NCBI RefSeq assembly: GCF_014651915.1
Contig: NZ_BMXU01000002.1
Coordinates: 1,016,652 to 1,080,651, forward strand
Length of the DNA stretch: 64,000 bases
Reading direction: 5' to 3'
Origin: Parvularcula lutaonensis
Lineage (GTDB): Bacteria; Pseudomonadota; Alphaproteobacteria; Caulobacterales; Parvularculaceae
Of the stretch, positions 34,967 to 45,159 are shown piece by piece (position 1 is the first letter of the stretch; every line of letters begins with the position of its first letter). Position numbers and translations under genes: made by a program. The notes below the pieces were generated by a model. It had not been told where the DNA came from. It ran no database searches and saw only the letters and a list, made by a program, of their open reading frames with translations.

Positions 34967-36489
34967 GGGGCATTTTCGAGATCGTCAGTCACGAATACCG
35001 GCGCTATATCTTCACCCGCGGCTTCCTCCTCTTCCTGCTGATCATTCCGGTCATGTCGCTCCTTGGCGCGAGCGCATCGTTCCTGCAGGACGCTACCAAG
35101 GCCGCGAAGACATTCGTCCTGATTGACCGCGACGGCGGTTGGGCAGACGTGGTCGATGAAGCGCTCGAGGAACAACACCAGCGCGCCATTATCGGGCGCT
35201 GGGACGACTTCGTCATGGGGCTGACGGCAAGCGGGCTTGTCGATGCCGAAGCCCTGGAGCCCCCTTTCGCGCCCGGACCCGTGGATGCCGAGCGGCGCGA
35301 AGCCTTCTTCGCCGCTGGCGGCTTGGCCGAGGGCCGCAGGCGTCTTGCCGCCCTGACCTCGATGGAACTCCCACCCCTCGAGGAACCGCGCCGGGACTTC
35401 AGGAGGATCGACCCGCTGGTCGAAATCGCTCCCGATGCGGACGACCAGGCGATCGGAACGGCTTACCTCCCCTACATGCGCGGCGAAAAAGAGATCCCCG
35501 GCGGCGGGAGGTTGACCGCAGTCGTTGTCATTCCCGAAGGCTACGGTGCCGAGGATGGTCCGAATGCGGTCTACCTGACGGACAACATGGCAGATGACGA
35601 ATTGCGGGCCTTCCTGCGCGGGGTGTTCAGGGAGAAGCTGCGCAACGACGCCTTCGTCGCGCGCGGCCTGAGCGTCGAGGACGTGGCCGCGATCAACGCC
35701 CTCAGCCCGGGCCTGAGCAAGGTGAAGGCGGGATCGAGCGCCGAGGACGAGGCCCAGCGCCTGCGTGATACGATTGAATTCGGCCTTCCGCTCGGCCTGA
35801 CCTACATCCTTTTCTTCGTGGTCCTTTCGGTGGGCAGCATGATGCTGACCAACACGATCGAGGAGAAGTCGAACAAGATCGTCGAGATGCTGCTGTCATC
35901 CGTGTCAGCCTCGCAACTGATGATCGGCAAGCTGATCGGCCTTGCCCTGGTCGGGGTCACGCCGATGGTGATCTTCGCCGGCCTTGGCTTTGCCCTGATC
36001 AGCATTTTGGGAGCGGGCAACGAAGTCCTGGCGACACTTAAGGAGGTGATGCTGGCGAGCCCGCTGGTGCCGCTCTTCTTCTTCTACTTCTTGCTCGGCT
36101 ACCTGCTCTACGCGTCGATCTATCTCGCGATCGGTGCGCTTTGCTCGTCCATCCAGGATGCGCAGAGCCTGTCGACGCCGCTGACGATCATCATGCTGCT
36201 GCCCGCGCCGTTCATCATGTCGGTGATCGAGGATCCAAATGGGCTGTTCGCAAGGATCTTCACGTGGATCCCATTCTACACGCACTATGCGTTGATGCTG
36301 CGGCTATCGGGTTCGCCGCCGCTATGGGAGATCCTTGGCGCGACAGCGATGCTGATCGTGGTGGTGGCAATGATGCTGACCTTCATGGGCCGGATCTACC
36401 GCGCAGGCATCCTGCAGGCCGGCGGCAACGCGAACTGGAAGACGTTCTTCGCCGCCGCCCGTGCCCCGAAAGGCGAGAAGGTCCGCTAG
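34963..36489 (+). CDS. natB: ABC-2 exporter permease, NatB-like
   Basis: Partner permease of 508 residues. One hydrophobic segment near residue 20-38 is followed by a large extracytoplasmic region (about 40-270) and then six hydrophobic segments with the conserved TNTIEEKSNKIVEMLLSSVS block before the membrane core. This layout is that of NatB/YhaP-type ABC-2 permeases. Start overlaps the ATPase stop (ATGA). The downstream kbl gene follows after 77 bases and is functionally separate. Confidence 0.88.
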   Translation: MRGIFEIVSHEYRRYIFTRGFLLFLLIIPVMSLLGASASFLQDATKAAKTFVLIDRDGGWADVVDEALEEQHQRAIIGRWDDFVMGLTASGLVDAEALEPPFAPGPVDAERREAFFAAGGLAEGRRRLAALTSMELPPLEEPRRDFRRIDPLVEIAPDADDQAIGTAYLPYMRGEKEIPGGGRLTAVVVIPEGYGAEDGPNAVYLTDNMADDELRAFLRGVFREKLRNDAFVARGLSVEDVAAINALSPGLSKVKAGSSAEDEAQRLRDTIEFGLPLGLTYILFFVVLSVGSMMLTNTIEEKSNKIVEMLLSSVSASQLMIGKLIGLALVGVTPMVIFAGLGFALISILGAGNEVLATLKEVMLASPLVPLFFFYFLLGYLLYASIYLAIGALCSSIQDAQSLSTPLTIIMLLPAPFIMSVIEDPNGLFARIFTWIPFYTHYALMLRLSGSPPLWEILGATAMLIVVVAMMLTFMGRIYRAGILQAGGNANWKTFFAAARAPKGEKVR

Positions 36490-36566
36490 GCAAAGCGGGA
36501 GGAATGCGTCAGCACGTTGCGCACCCGATGCTGGCCAACTGCGCCCGGCTTGGGCACAAGGCTGCC

Positions 36567-37769
36567 ATGACCGACGCATTCTACGCCCGCATCCGCGACA
36601 CCCTGCAGGAGATCGACGACGAGGGTCTGACCAAGCCCGAGCGGCTGATCACGTCGAAGCAGGGTCCCGAGGTCACGCTCAGCCATGAGGGCCGCGAAAT
36701 CCGGGTGCTCAATTTCTGCGCCAACAACTATCTCGGCCTCGCCGCCCATCCCGACCTCATCGCTGCAGCGCAGGCAGGGGCGGCAGAGCATGGCTATGGC
36801 ATGGCCTCGGTGCGCTTCATTTGCGGCACTCAGGAGATCCACCGAAAGCTCGAGCGCGAGATCGCGGAATGGCTGGGCTTTGAGGACTCGATCACCTTCG
36901 CGGCGTGTTTCGATGCCAATGGCGCTGTCTTCGAGCCGCTCCTCGGCAAGGAAGACGCGATCATCTCTGACAGCCTCAACCATGCCTCGATCATCGATGG
37001 GGTTCGTCTGTGTAAGGCGCAGCGCTTCCGCTATGACAACAACGACATGGCCTCGCTGGAAGAGCAGCTGAAGGCTGCCGACGCAGCGGGCGCGCGGACG
37101 AAGCTGATCGTCACCGACGGCGTTTTCTCCATGGACGGCTACATCGCGCAGCTCGGCCGTATCTGCGAACTGGCGGAGCAGTACGGCGCCCTGGTCATGG
37201 TCGATGACTGCCACGCCACCGGCTTCATGGGCGACGGCGGCCGCGGCACCCATGAGCATTGCGGCGTCATGGGCAAGGTCGACATCATCACCGGAACGCT
37301 GGGCAAGGCCCTCGGCGGCGGCATGGGCGGTTTCATCTGTGCACGGCAGGAGGTCGTGGACCTCCTCCGCCAGCGGGCACGGCCCTATCTCTTCTCCAAC
37401 GCCCTTGCCCCTGCCCTCGTGGAAGGCGCGCGGAAGGCGCTGCAGCTGGTCCGGGAAGGAGACGACCTCAGGAAGCGCCTGTTCGCGAATGCCAGGCTTT
37501 TCCGCTCGCTTATGACGGAAGCGGGCTTCGATCTTCTCGAAGGCGAGCACCCGATCATCCCGGTCATGCTCTACGATGCCAAAAAGGCGCAGACGATGGC
37601 GGCACGCCTCCTCGACGAGGGCGTCTTCGTCACAGGCTTCAGCTTCCCGGTCGTTCCCCGCGGCCAGGCCCGGATCCGGACGCAGATGAACGCTGCGCAT
37701 ACGGAGGAGCAGGTACGCGAGGCCGTGGCGGCCTTCACGAAGGTCGGCAAGGAGCTCGGTGTCATCTAG
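36567..37769 (+). CDS. kbl: glycine C-acetyltransferase (2-amino-3-ketobutyrate CoA ligase)
   Basis: PLP-dependent alpha-oxoamine synthase of 400 residues that splits 2-amino-3-ketobutyrate with CoA to glycine and acetyl-CoA in threonine breakdown. Motifs are NFCANNYLGLA, GYGMASVRFICGT, DDCHATGFMG and the PLP lysine in GTLGKALGG. AAGG lies five bases before the ATG at 36567; upstream in-frame ATGs overlap the permease or lack a site. Threonine dehydrogenase (tdh), the usual partner gene, is not adjacent. Acetyl-CoA formed could join the pool also fed by acetyl-CoA synthetase at 42 kb. Confidence 0.93.
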   Translation: MTDAFYARIRDTLQEIDDEGLTKPERLITSKQGPEVTLSHEGREIRVLNFCANNYLGLAAHPDLIAAAQAGAAEHGYGMASVRFICGTQEIHRKLEREIAEWLGFEDSITFAACFDANGAVFEPLLGKEDAIISDSLNHASIIDGVRLCKAQRFRYDNNDMASLEEQLKAADAAGARTKLIVTDGVFSMDGYIAQLGRICELAEQYGALVMVDDCHATGFMGDGGRGTHEHCGVMGKVDIITGTLGKALGGGMGGFICARQEVVDLLRQRARPYLFSNALAPALVEGARKALQLVREGDDLRKRLFANARLFRSLMTEAGFDLLEGEHPIIPVMLYDAKKAQTMAARLLDEGVFVTGFSFPVVPRGQARIRTQMNAAHTEEQVREAVAAFTKVGKELGVI

Positions 37770-37823
37770 ACGCCTGCCATCGCTGCTTTCACGAACCCGC
37801 GAACTGGCGTAGCTCGAAGACCC

Positions 37824-38282
37824 ATGAGTGAGACCTATGAAGGCCGCTGCCATTGCGGTGCCGTGAAGTTCGACGTGACGCTCCTCGGCGGTTTGGAAAG
37901 CGCGACGCGTTGCAACTGCTCCTATTGCAGGATGCGCGGTGCCGTGGCGCTGACGGCCAATGTCGCTGACCTCAAGGTGCGGCAAGGCTTCGAGACCCTC
38001 AGGCTCTACAGTTTCGGCACGCATACGGCGAAGCACTATTTCTGCGGCACTTGCGGGATCTACACGCACCATCAGCGGCGCTCGAACCCGAAGCGGGTGG
38101 GCGTGAACGCCGCTTGCCTCGAAGGCCTGAGCCCTTTCGATTTCGAGGTCGTGCCGGTGATCGACGGTGTGAACCACCCCTCTGACAAGGGCCCCGGCCA
38201 TGTCGCCGACCAGGTCGGGCTGCTGATCTACAAGGACGAAGAAAAAGAGCGGACCTACGCCGACCTTCCGCATGAGCGTTAG
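37824..38282 (+). CDS. GFA family (CENP-V/GFA domain) zinc protein
   Basis: A 152-residue beta-rich protein with the zinc-binding pattern of the Gfa fold: GRCHCGAVKF, CNCSYCRMRG and FCGTCGIYTHH. The family is named for a proposed glutathione-formaldehyde activating enzyme, but most members have no proven activity. It follows kbl by 54 bases and precedes ppk2 on the same strand; no functional tie is evident. Confidence 0.9.
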   Translation: MSETYEGRCHCGAVKFDVTLLGGLESATRCNCSYCRMRGAVALTANVADLKVRQGFETLRLYSFGTHTAKHYFCGTCGIYTHHQRRSNPKRVGVNAACLEGLSPFDFEVVPVIDGVNHPSDKGPGHVADQVGLLIYKDEEKERTYADLPHER

Positions 38283-38319
38283 GCTGGCCAAGGCTCGCTG
38301 CGCGCACTAGCCTCTCTCG

Positions 38320-39153
38320 ATGGCCAAGAACCAGCCCGAGTGCGCCCATGTCCAAGAAGCTCTGATCGCCCGACCTGGCGAGGCTTTCGCCCTTCAAGAC
38401 CGTCCGACGAGGGACAAGGATCTCTTCCCCGACAAGGACGATGCCGCGGCCTCCGTTGCGGCCGACGCCGTCAAGATCGACGAGCTACAAGACCGTCTTT
38501 ATGCTGAAGGTTCACGTGCGCTGCTCCTGGTTCTCCAGGGCATGGACACGGCAGGCAAGTCCGGCACGATCAAGTCGGTGTTCCAAGCGACCTCGCCACT
38601 GGGCATGACGGTGAAGGCCTTCAAGAAACCCTCCGCCGAAGAGATGGCGCGGGACTACCTCTGGCGGGTCCACAACGCCGTGCCGAGAAAAGGCTTCATC
38701 GGCATCTTCGACCGCTCTCAATACGAAGATGTTCTCGTGGTGAAGGTCCGCAGCCTCGCCCCTGCGGAGGAGATCGAGAAGCGCTATGACCAGATCAACG
38801 CCTTCGAAGAGCACCTGACCCAGAATGGCGTCACCATCATCAAATGCATGCTGTATATCTCGCGGGAGGAACAGGGCGAGCGCCTGCGTGACCGGTTGGA
38901 GAAACCGCACAAGCGGTGGAAGTTCAACCCCGGCGATCTTGACGACCGTCAGAACTGGGACGATTTCATGGCGGCCTATGAGACCATGGTACAGCGCTGC
39001 TCAACCCCTCATGCGCCGTGGTATGTCGTCCCTTCAGAAAGCAAGACCCGCCGCAACGCCCTCGTCGGACGTCTCGTGCGCGGTGTTCTCGAAGACATGA
39101 ATCCGCAACATCCCGATCCGGGACACAGGCTATCGGAATTCGTGATCGACTAG
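38320..39153 (+). CDS. ppk2: polyphosphate kinase 2 family protein
   Basis: Phosphotransferase of 277 residues using polyphosphate to phosphorylate nucleotides. Walker A GMDTAGKSGTI (about 74-84), Walker B region GIFDRSQYEDVL and the lid segment EKPHKRWKFNPGDLDDR are those of PPK2. One-domain length and the DKDLFPDKD-type N-terminus suggest a class I or III enzyme; whether it prefers AMP, ADP or GDP cannot be told. Its stop overlaps the convergent small helix-turn-helix gene. Confidence 0.9.
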   Translation: MAKNQPECAHVQEALIARPGEAFALQDRPTRDKDLFPDKDDAAASVAADAVKIDELQDRLYAEGSRALLLVLQGMDTAGKSGTIKSVFQATSPLGMTVKAFKKPSAEEMARDYLWRVHNAVPRKGFIGIFDRSQYEDVLVVKVRSLAPAEEIEKRYDQINAFEEHLTQNGVTIIKCMLYISREEQGERLRDRLEKPHKRWKFNPGDLDDRQNWDDFMAAYETMVQRCSTPHAPWYVVPSESKTRRNALVGRLVRGVLEDMNPQHPDPGHRLSEFVID

Positions 39154-39374
39154 CCGGCCTGGCGTTGTTCTTTGGTGCTGAAGACGCCGTTTTTCTCGAC
39201 GATCTTGCCCTCGTTCTTGAGAGAGCCAAGGTGACGGAGCACATCGGACATGGGCAGCGCGCACCACCGGGTCACGTCTTCGGGCGTGACGATGCGGTTG
39301 CGTTTGACGGCTTCGTAGCAAGCCAATCGCTGAAACTTGTCGACTGTACCCTGCGCTTCTCGACGACCGACCAT
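39150..39374 (-). CDS. small winged-helix-like protein, function unknown
   Basis: A 74-residue protein. VDKFQRLACYEAVKRNRIVT, then TPEDVTRWCALPMSDVLRHLGSL and a basic KNEGKIVEKNGVF hairpin have the look of a winged helix: two helices, a recognition helix and a wing. It starts at the ATG at 39374 because GGGGGAG lies six bases before it; the upstream ATG has no such site. Four bases overlap the ppk2 stop. Not recognised as a named family. Confidence 0.6.
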   Translation of the reverse strand: MVGRREAQGTVDKFQRLACYEAVKRNRIVTPEDVTRWCALPMSDVLRHLGSLKNEGKIVEKNGVFSTKEQRQAG

Positions 39375-39493
39375 CTGTCGCTCCCCCGCCCCTTTTCGAT
39401 TCAACGTGCCACGGATCTAGCCGACGTAGTTTGCTCCGCGGTTCAGCCGTTCACTCAAAACCGAAGAAATCCGGTCGGGTTTCGCTGACCCTG

Positions 39494-40867
39494 TCAGCAC
39501 TCGATGACGTTGACGGCGAGGCCGCCCTGGCTCGTCTCTTTGTATTTGTTGGACATATCGAGGCCGGTCTGGCGCATGGTCTCGATGACCTGGTCGAGGG
39601 AGACCTTGCCGGTCCCGTCCCCTTGCAGCGCAAGGCGGGCGGCGTTGACCGCCTTCACCGCGCCAATGGCGTTGCGCTCGATGCAGGGGATCTGCACGAG
39701 CCCGCCGACCGGGTCGCAGGTGAGGCCGAGATTGTGTTCCATGCCGATCTCCGCCGCGCAGGCGCACTGCTCCGGCGTCCCTCCCCAGACCGCGGCGAGA
39801 CCCGCCGCAGCCATCGAGCAGGCCACGCCCACCTCACCCTGGCAGCCCATCTCGGCACCGGATATGGAAGCGCGCTGCTTGTAGAGGAGACCGATGCCGC
39901 CTGCGGTCAGGATAAAGCGCCGGCGCATCTCATCAGTGGCGTCCTCGGGGCCGCAATACTTTCGCAAAACCGCGGGAATGATCCCCGCCGCGCCATTCGT
40001 CGGTGCCGTGACGACCTTGCCGCCTGCGGCGTTCTCCTCGTTCACCGCCATGGCGTAGAGGTTGAGGATGTCGAACAGCCGCTCGGGCTCGTTCGCGAGC
40101 GGCGTGTCCATGACCTTCCTGTAGAGGCCCGGCGCGCGGCGCTTCACCCCGAGCCCGCCGGGCAGGACGCCGGTGGTGTTCAGGCCGCGATTGATGCAGT
40201 CGAACATGACCTGCGCGATGGCGTCGAGCTTTTGGGCGGTTTCCTGCTGGTCGCGATAGGCGTCTTCGTTGGCAAGGACGAGTTCGGCGATCGTCAGCCC
40301 TTCACGCTTGCAGAGTTCCAGCAGTTCCTTGCCCGACGCGAAGGGATATGGGACTTCCTTCCGTGTAGGTATGATGTCATCCTTGGCGGGCGTCCTGAGC
40401 TGCGTCTCCGACGCAATGAAGCCGCCGCCGGTGGAGAAGAACTGGCCTTCGGCCACCACGTCACCATCCCGGCCAAGCGCGCGGAGCTTCATGCCATTGG
40501 GATGCAGGTCGGGAATGATGTGCCCCGCAAGGTCGATATTCCGCTTCCAGACAAAAGGGACATCATGCTCGCCGAACAGGCGGAGCTTGCCTTCCTCGTC
40601 GATGCGCTTGAGGCCCGCTTCGCCCGCCTCCGGGTTATAGGTTTCGGGATCCTGCCCCATCAGTCCGAGCGCCGTCGCGGTCAGCGTCCCGTGCCCTTCG
40701 CCCGTCAGCGCGAGAGAACCTTGAAGCTCTACGAAGACCTCGGCAATCCGCTCGCGCTCCTCTCTTGAAAGCTGGGCCAAGAACCGGCGCGCGATCCGCA
40801 TCGGTCCCACGGTGTGGGAACTCGAGGGACCAATACCGACGCGGAAAAGATCGAGGACGGACAGCAT
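39494..40867 (-). CDS. sdaA: L-serine ammonia-lyase (iron-sulfur type)
   Basis: Deaminates L-serine to pyruvate, 457 residues in one chain (alpha and beta regions fused). The N-terminal domain starts [19 protein letters not shown], which is the family signature. The 4Fe-4S cysteines lie in [23 protein letters not shown] and PCIERN near the C-terminus. Together with kbl it makes a serine/glycine/threonine catabolic theme. A dyad sits directly before the start codon, where a ribosome binding site would be expected. Confidence 0.95.
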   Translation of the reverse strand: MLSVLDLFRVGIGPSSSHTVGPMRIARRFLAQLSREERERIAEVFVELQGSLALTGEGHGTLTATALGLMGQDPETYNPEAGEAGLKRIDEEGKLRLFGEHDVPFVWKRNIDLAGHIIPDLHPNGMKLRALGRDGDVVAEGQFFSTGGGFIASETQLRTPAKDDIIPTRKEVPYPFASGKELLELCKREGLTIAELVLANEDAYRDQQETAQKLDAIAQVMFDCINRGLNTTGVLPGGLGVKRRAPGLYRKVMDTPLANEPERLFDILNLYAMAVNEENAAGGKVVTAPTNGAAGIIPAVLRKYCGPEDATDEMRRRFILTAGGIGLLYKQRASISGAEMGCQGEVGVACSMAAAGLAAVWGGTPEQCACAAEIGMEHNLGLTCDPVGGLVQIPCIERNAIGAVKAVNAARLALQGDGTGKVSLDQVIETMRQTGLDMSNKYKETSQGGLAVNVIEC

Positions 40868-40868
40868 C

Positions 40869-40882
40869 GTTTCAAATGAAAC
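40869..40882. promoter_or_regulatory. dyad just upstream of the serine dehydratase start
   Basis: GTTTCA-AA-TGAAAC, six-base perfect arms, ends one base before the sdaA ATG. It overlaps the place of the ribosome binding site, and no Shine-Dalgarno-like sequence is seen. It could be an operator or a leader element. Confidence 0.3.
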
Positions 40883-40920
40883 GAACTAACGCGGCTCCGC
40901 AAGGGATCACGACGATAGGA

Positions 40921-42246
40921 TCAGTGAAATCCGTGCTCTCTCAGGATCGCGCGCACGTTCACCTTCGCGCCCAGGCGTCCTGCCAGCAGATACATGCCGC
41001 CGATCTTGCGGTGCAGGAAAAGAGCGACCGGATTCGGCGTGTGGGCGAACTTCTCCTGCCGCAAGCGTATGCCTGCCTCCCGCATCCTTAGCGTCACGTC
41101 GCTGTTGGCGAAGTCGAAGGGCGCATCGGTGTTCATCGGCTCGACGGCTGCGAGGAAAATGTCCTCCAGCGCATCTTCGACCTTGGGCGGCAACTCCCCG
41201 GAATAGAGGTTGATACCCCGCGCTGCGCGGTCAATCTCCGTCCAGTCGCCTGTGAGGTCCGCAGCGACCAGCCTGCGGTAGCCTTGGGACAGCTCCTCGT
41301 CGATCTCTCGCGTTGCGCCGAAGTCGAGCAGGACAATCTCCTTGCCCTCGGGCCGGTAGCGGTAGTTTGCGAAATTCGGATCCGTCTGCATCAGCCTGAA
41401 ATCGAAAAGCTCGCGGATGACCAGCTCGAAGAGATGCGTGATGACTTCGTTCTTGGTTTCCTGGTCCGCGTGCTGAAGGTCGTCGATTGGCTGGCCACGC
41501 TCGAACGACATGGCAAGCACGTTCTTCGTCGTCAGCTCTTCGTAAAAATCGGGCACGATGAAATGCTTCGTATCCGCGAGGAGCTCCTTGAATCGACGCA
41601 TATATCTGCCTTCGCGCAGGTAGTCGGCCTCTTCGTGGAGCTGGCGTTTCGCCTCCTCGAAGACTGGCTTCATGTCGGTGTCCTTGGGCAGCTGGCCAGT
41701 CATACGGATCAGGGCAACGACATTGTCGATGTCGCTGTCGATCGACTCGCGCACGCCGGGATACTGGATCTTGATGGCAAGGTCCCTGCCGTCCTTGGTC
41801 ACGGCGCGGTGCACCTGGCCAATGGAGGCAGCCGCGATCGGACGGGGATCGAACTTCTGGAGTTTCTTCATCCAGTCACGCCCCCACTCATCGTTCAGCA
41901 CACGGCGGAGCTGGGATGGTGGCATGTGGTGCGCCTGTTCGCGCAGCTTGCCGAGGATCTCCGCAAGCTCCGGCGGCAGCATGTCCTCACCGCCCATCGA
42001 CATGAGCTGGCCGAGCTTCATCGCCGCGCCGCGAAGCTTCGAAAGCTGGTCGGTGACCTTTTCGGCGTTGCCCTTGGTATAGAGGAGCTTTTCGAGGTCG
42101 AGCCGCTCGCCGCGCGCCATGGTCTTGGCGCCCTCCACCAGCATGTTGCCGGCGATCGACGTGCCGAGGCCACCAAAACGCGCCAGCCTTCCCAAGCGCC
42201 GCGTGGGCACTGCAAGGCCGCCTGTGTCGCGTTTGTTGTCTGCCAT
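40921..42246 (-). CDS. ABC1/UbiB-like (ADCK) atypical kinase
   Basis: A 441-residue ABC1 family protein. It has the KxGQ signature (AAMKLGQLMSM), the Ala-rich nucleotide loop PIAAASIGQVHRA, the AIKIQYPGV lysine, the ExD of NFANYRYR-preceding QTDPNFAN and the DFG-like LLDFGATREI. It looks like the COQ8/ADCK3 branch that supports ubiquinone synthesis. No C-terminal membrane helices like E. coli UbiB are obvious. GGGAG lies seven bases before the ATG at 42246; the longer frame upstream overlaps the acs promoter region. Divergent from acs. Confidence 0.88.
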   Translation of the reverse strand: MADNKRDTGGLAVPTRRLGRLARFGGLGTSIAGNMLVEGAKTMARGERLDLEKLLYTKGNAEKVTDQLSKLRGAAMKLGQLMSMGGEDMLPPELAEILGKLREQAHHMPPSQLRRVLNDEWGRDWMKKLQKFDPRPIAAASIGQVHRAVTKDGRDLAIKIQYPGVRESIDSDIDNVVALIRMTGQLPKDTDMKPVFEEAKRQLHEEADYLREGRYMRRFKELLADTKHFIVPDFYEELTTKNVLAMSFERGQPIDDLQHADQETKNEVITHLFELVIRELFDFRLMQTDPNFANYRYRPEGKEIVLLDFGATREIDEELSQGYRRLVAADLTGDWTEIDRAARGINLYSGELPPKVEDALEDIFLAAVEPMNTDAPFDFANSDVTLRMREAGIRLRQEKFAHTPNPVALFLHRKIGGMYLLAGRLGAKVNVRAILREHGFH

Positions 42247-42401
42247 GGGTACACTCCCGGAACGTGCGCAGGAGATAAGCCGTGTGGCTCGGGCCGTCAC
42301 CTCGACGAAACCGCGCGGGTGCACTGCAGCACAGAGTTTACGACAGCGCAGGAGGGCATAGGTTCCTCCTGTACGAACGACCGAGAGAAAAGGACGCGCC
42401 C

Positions 42402-44291
42402 ATGACGACACGCCAACAGCCCCAAGACCGGCAAGCCTTTTGGCTCGAACAGTCAAAGCGGCTGGAGTGGTTCAAGGAGCCAACGAAGAGCGGTGACGTC
42501 AGCTGGGACGCCAAAGACTTCCACATCAAGTGGTTCGAGGACGGCGTGCTCAACGCCTCCTACCAATGTCTCGACCGGCACCTCCTGCGGCGGGGCGACA
42601 AGACGGCGATCATCTGGGAGGGCGATGACCCCTCGGTCAGCGAGAAGATCACCTATCGCGAGGTCCACGAAGAAGTCTCGCGGATGGGCAACGTCCTGAA
42701 GGCGCGCGGCGTGCGGAAGGGCGACCGGGTCATCATTTACATGCCGATGGTCCCCGAGGCGGCTTACGCCATGCTCGCCTGCGCAAGGATCGGCGCGGTC
42801 CATTCCGTCGTCTTCGGGGGCTTCTCGCCCGAAGCCCTTGCGAGCCGGATCGAGGATTGCGGCGCCGTGGCCGTCATCACGGCGGACGAAGCGCGCCGTG
42901 GCGGAAAGACCGTGCCGCTCAAGAAAAATGTCGACGCCGCGATCGAGAAGGCCGGGGCGGCAGGGGAGGCCGTGCGCCTTGTGCTGACGGTTCGTGTCAC
43001 CGGCGCGAAGGTCAACTTCGAGGATGGCCGCGACCTGTGGTGGCACACGAGCCGGGACGACGTCACCCGTTACTGCCCGCCCGAGAAGATGGCGGCCGAA
43101 GACCCTCTCTTCATCCTCTACACGTCAGGATCGACCGGAAAGCCGAAGGGCGTGGTCCACACGACCGGCGGCTACATGACCTATGCCAGCTACACCCATG
43201 AGCTCGTGTTCCAGGTGGAGGAGCAGGACGTCTACTGGTGCACGGCCGATGTCGGCTGGATCACGGGGCACAGCTACATCGTCTACGGACCGCTTGCCAA
43301 TGGCGTGACGACCCTGATGTTCGAAGGCGTGCCGACCTACCCCGACGCCAGCCGCATGTGGCAGGTGGTGGACAAGCACCGGGTGGCCCAGCTCTACACA
43401 GCGCCAACGGCGATCCGCGCCCTGATGCGCGAGGGCGACGAGTTCGTAAAGAAAACTGACCGGGGCTCGCTCAAGCTGCTCGGGACAGTGGGCGAGCCGA
43501 TCAATCCCGAAGCGTGGCGCTGGTACCATGACGTGGTGGGCGATGGACGCTGCCCCGTGGTCGATACCTGGTGGCAGACCGAGACGGGCGGCGTGATGAT
43601 CTCCCCCCTCCCCGGCGACGCCATGGACAAGCCCGGATCCGCGACAAAGCCCCTCCCGGGCATCGTCCCGGCGCTGGTCGACAATGACGGTCACATTCTC
43701 GAAGGGGCGACGGAAGGCAACCTTGTGCTGCTGGAAAGCTGGCCGGGTCAGGCCCGCGGGGTCTGGGGCGACCAGGAACGCTTCATCCAGACCTATTTCA
43801 CCACCTATCCGGGCCGCTACTTCACCGGCGACGGCGCGCGGCGGGACGAGGACGGCGACTACTGGATCACCGGGCGTGTCGATGACGTCCTGAACGTCAG
43901 TGGGCACCGTATGGGCACGGCAGAAATTGAAAGTGCCCTCGTCGCCCACCCCGCGACTGCCGAGGCAGCCGTCGTTGGCTATCCCCACGACATCAAGGGC
44001 CAGGGCGTGCACTGCTACGTCATCCTCAAGCAGGGCGTCGCAGCCACCGAAGAACTGGCCGAGGAGCTGAAGCAGGCCGTCCGCACCGAGATTGGTCCGG
44101 TCGCCACGCCTGACCGCATGCAAATCGCCCCCGGCCTGCCCAAGACCCGCTCCGGCAAGATCATGCGCCGTATCCTAAGAAAAATCGCGGAAGGCCACCC
44201 TGACCAGCTCGGCGACACCTCGACGCTGGCTGAACCTGCGGTCGTCGATAGCCTGATCGAAGGCGCGAAGAAGTTCGAGCCGGGTAAGTGA
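42402..44291 (+). CDS. acs: acetyl-CoA synthetase (acetate-CoA ligase)
   Basis: AMP-forming enzyme of 629 residues. Motifs in order: [20 protein letters not shown] (phosphate loop), the acetate-pocket Trp in [29 protein letters not shown] (hinge region) and the C-terminal [11 protein letters not shown] whose Lys is the one acetylated in regulated Acs. Slightly shorter than the usual 650. Allows growth on acetate and recycles acetyl units. A longer in-frame start at 42282 is unlikely because it adds an Arg-rich stretch. Confidence 0.96.
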   Translation: MTTRQQPQDRQAFWLEQSKRLEWFKEPTKSGDVSWDAKDFHIKWFEDGVLNASYQCLDRHLLRRGDKTAIIWEGDDPSVSEKITYREVHEEVSRMGNVLKARGVRKGDRVIIYMPMVPEAAYAMLACARIGAVHSVVFGGFSPEALASRIEDCGAVAVITADEARRGGKTVPLKKNVDAAIEKAGAAGEAVRLVLTVRVTGAKVNFEDGRDLWWHTSRDDVTRYCPPEKMAAEDPLFILYTSGSTGKPKGVVHTTGGYMTYASYTHELVFQVEEQDVYWCTADVGWITGHSYIVYGPLANGVTTLMFEGVPTYPDASRMWQVVDKHRVAQLYTAPTAIRALMREGDEFVKKTDRGSLKLLGTVGEPINPEAWRWYHDVVGDGRCPVVDTWWQTETGGVMISPLPGDAMDKPGSATKPLPGIVPALVDNDGHILEGATEGNLVLLESWPGQARGVWGDQERFIQTYFTTYPGRYFTGDGARRDEDGDYWITGRVDDVLNVSGHRMGTAEIESALVAHPATAEAAVVGYPHDIKGQGVHCYVILKQGVAATEELAEELKQAVRTEIGPVATPDRMQIAPGLPKTRSGKIMRRILRKIAEGHPDQLGDTSTLAEPAVVDSLIEGAKKFEPGK

Positions 44292-44302
44292 TGCCTTGAC
44301 GG

Positions 44303-44322
44303 GATGAGGGCACGCCCTCATC
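44303..44322 (+). terminator. hairpin after acs (possible terminator)
   Basis: GATGAGGGC at 44303-44311 pairs with GCCCTCATC at 44314-44322. There is no T-run after it, so it may be a weak or rho-assisted terminator. Confidence 0.45.
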
Positions 44323-44406
44323 TCTCAGTTAGCCCAGTGGAGGGGACGATGAACAAGTCCGCGATCTGACCGCCTTTTCGATCAGAATTCTGCCCAAGGA
44401 CTTTTC

Positions 44407-45075
44407 ATGTCTGCGAACACACCCGGCTTCCCCAAGCCCGAGACCACGCATCCCCTGACCCTGCCCGATGGCAGCACCCATCAGGGAACGGTGTTCCTCA
44501 ACGCCGTCATCGACCATCCACGCATGGAGATCGGCGATTACAGCTACGCCCATGCCTTCGATCCGCCGGAGGACTGGGCGGCGAGGCTTGCGCCCTACCT
44601 CTATGATTTCTCGCCTGAGAAGCTCACGATCGGCAGGTTCTGTCAGATTGCTGACAGCGTCAGGATCATCACGTCCTCGGCCAACCACCGCTATGACGGC
44701 ATATCGTCTTATCCGTTCATGATCTTCACGCCGGGTGACGCCACGGGTCGCCCGTCCATGCCCGATCCGGGGCCGGACACGGTCATCGGCAATGACGTAT
44801 GGATCGGATCAGGCGCGACCATCCTGCCCGGTGCGAGGATTGGCGACGGGGTCATCATCGGCGCGGGTTCCGTCGTTCGCGGAGAGATCCCGGACTACGC
44901 GATGGTCGGCGGCAACCCTTCGCAGGTGATCCGTAGACGGTTCAGCGATGAAGAGATCGAGCGCCTCACCCAGATCGCCTGGTGGGACTGGCCCATCGAG
45001 ACGATCGTCACCCATGAGAGGGAAATCTGCGGCGGCGATGTCGAGGCCCTGGCGGCGGTGAGGCCAAATATTTGA
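44407..45075 (+). CDS. CatB-related O-acetyltransferase (left-handed beta helix)
   Basis: A 222-residue hexapeptide-repeat acetyltransferase of the xenobiotic/CatB (Vat) type. Repeats are visible from KLTIGRFCQIADSVRI through VIGNDVWIGSGATILPGARI and GDGVIIGAGSVV, and the active His lies in SANHRYDG. The DWPIETI segment after the coil is typical. Relatives acetylate streptogramins or chloramphenicol, but many environmental members modify sugars, so no resistance is claimed. Separate unit between acs and the ABC/M1 operon. Confidence 0.85.
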   Translation: MSANTPGFPKPETTHPLTLPDGSTHQGTVFLNAVIDHPRMEIGDYSYAHAFDPPEDWAARLAPYLYDFSPEKLTIGRFCQIADSVRIITSSANHRYDGISSYPFMIFTPGDATGRPSMPDPGPDTVIGNDVWIGSGATILPGARIGDGVIIGAGSVVRGEIPDYAMVGGNPSQVIRRRFSDEEIERLTQIAWWDWPIETIVTHEREICGGDVEALAAVRPNI

Positions 45076-45142
45076 GCCATTGCCACTTTCCTGCCTTGAA
45101 AGCGGTTTACCGCTTTTCGATATGTGTTACCGTTCGGCAATT

Positions 45143-45152
45143 CGGCAGGAGG
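45143..45152 (+). promoter_or_regulatory. ribosome binding site that decides the start of the ABC ATPase
   Basis: AGGAGG in this interval lies about seven bases before the GTG at 45160. The earlier in-frame GTG at 45124 has no such site, and its 12 extra residues precede the normal N-terminus of this family. Confidence 0.55.
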
Positions 45153-45159
45153 CAGGCCA

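Noticed and set aside
36141..36566. Upstream extension of kbl through the permease gene
   Set aside because: The added 142 codons are the permease in another frame; the ribosome binding site and family length support 36567.
44407..45075. Antibiotic (streptogramin or chloramphenicol) resistance call for the hexapeptide acetyltransferase
   Set aside because: The fold and active His fit, but many environmental members act on sugars and no mobile context is present.
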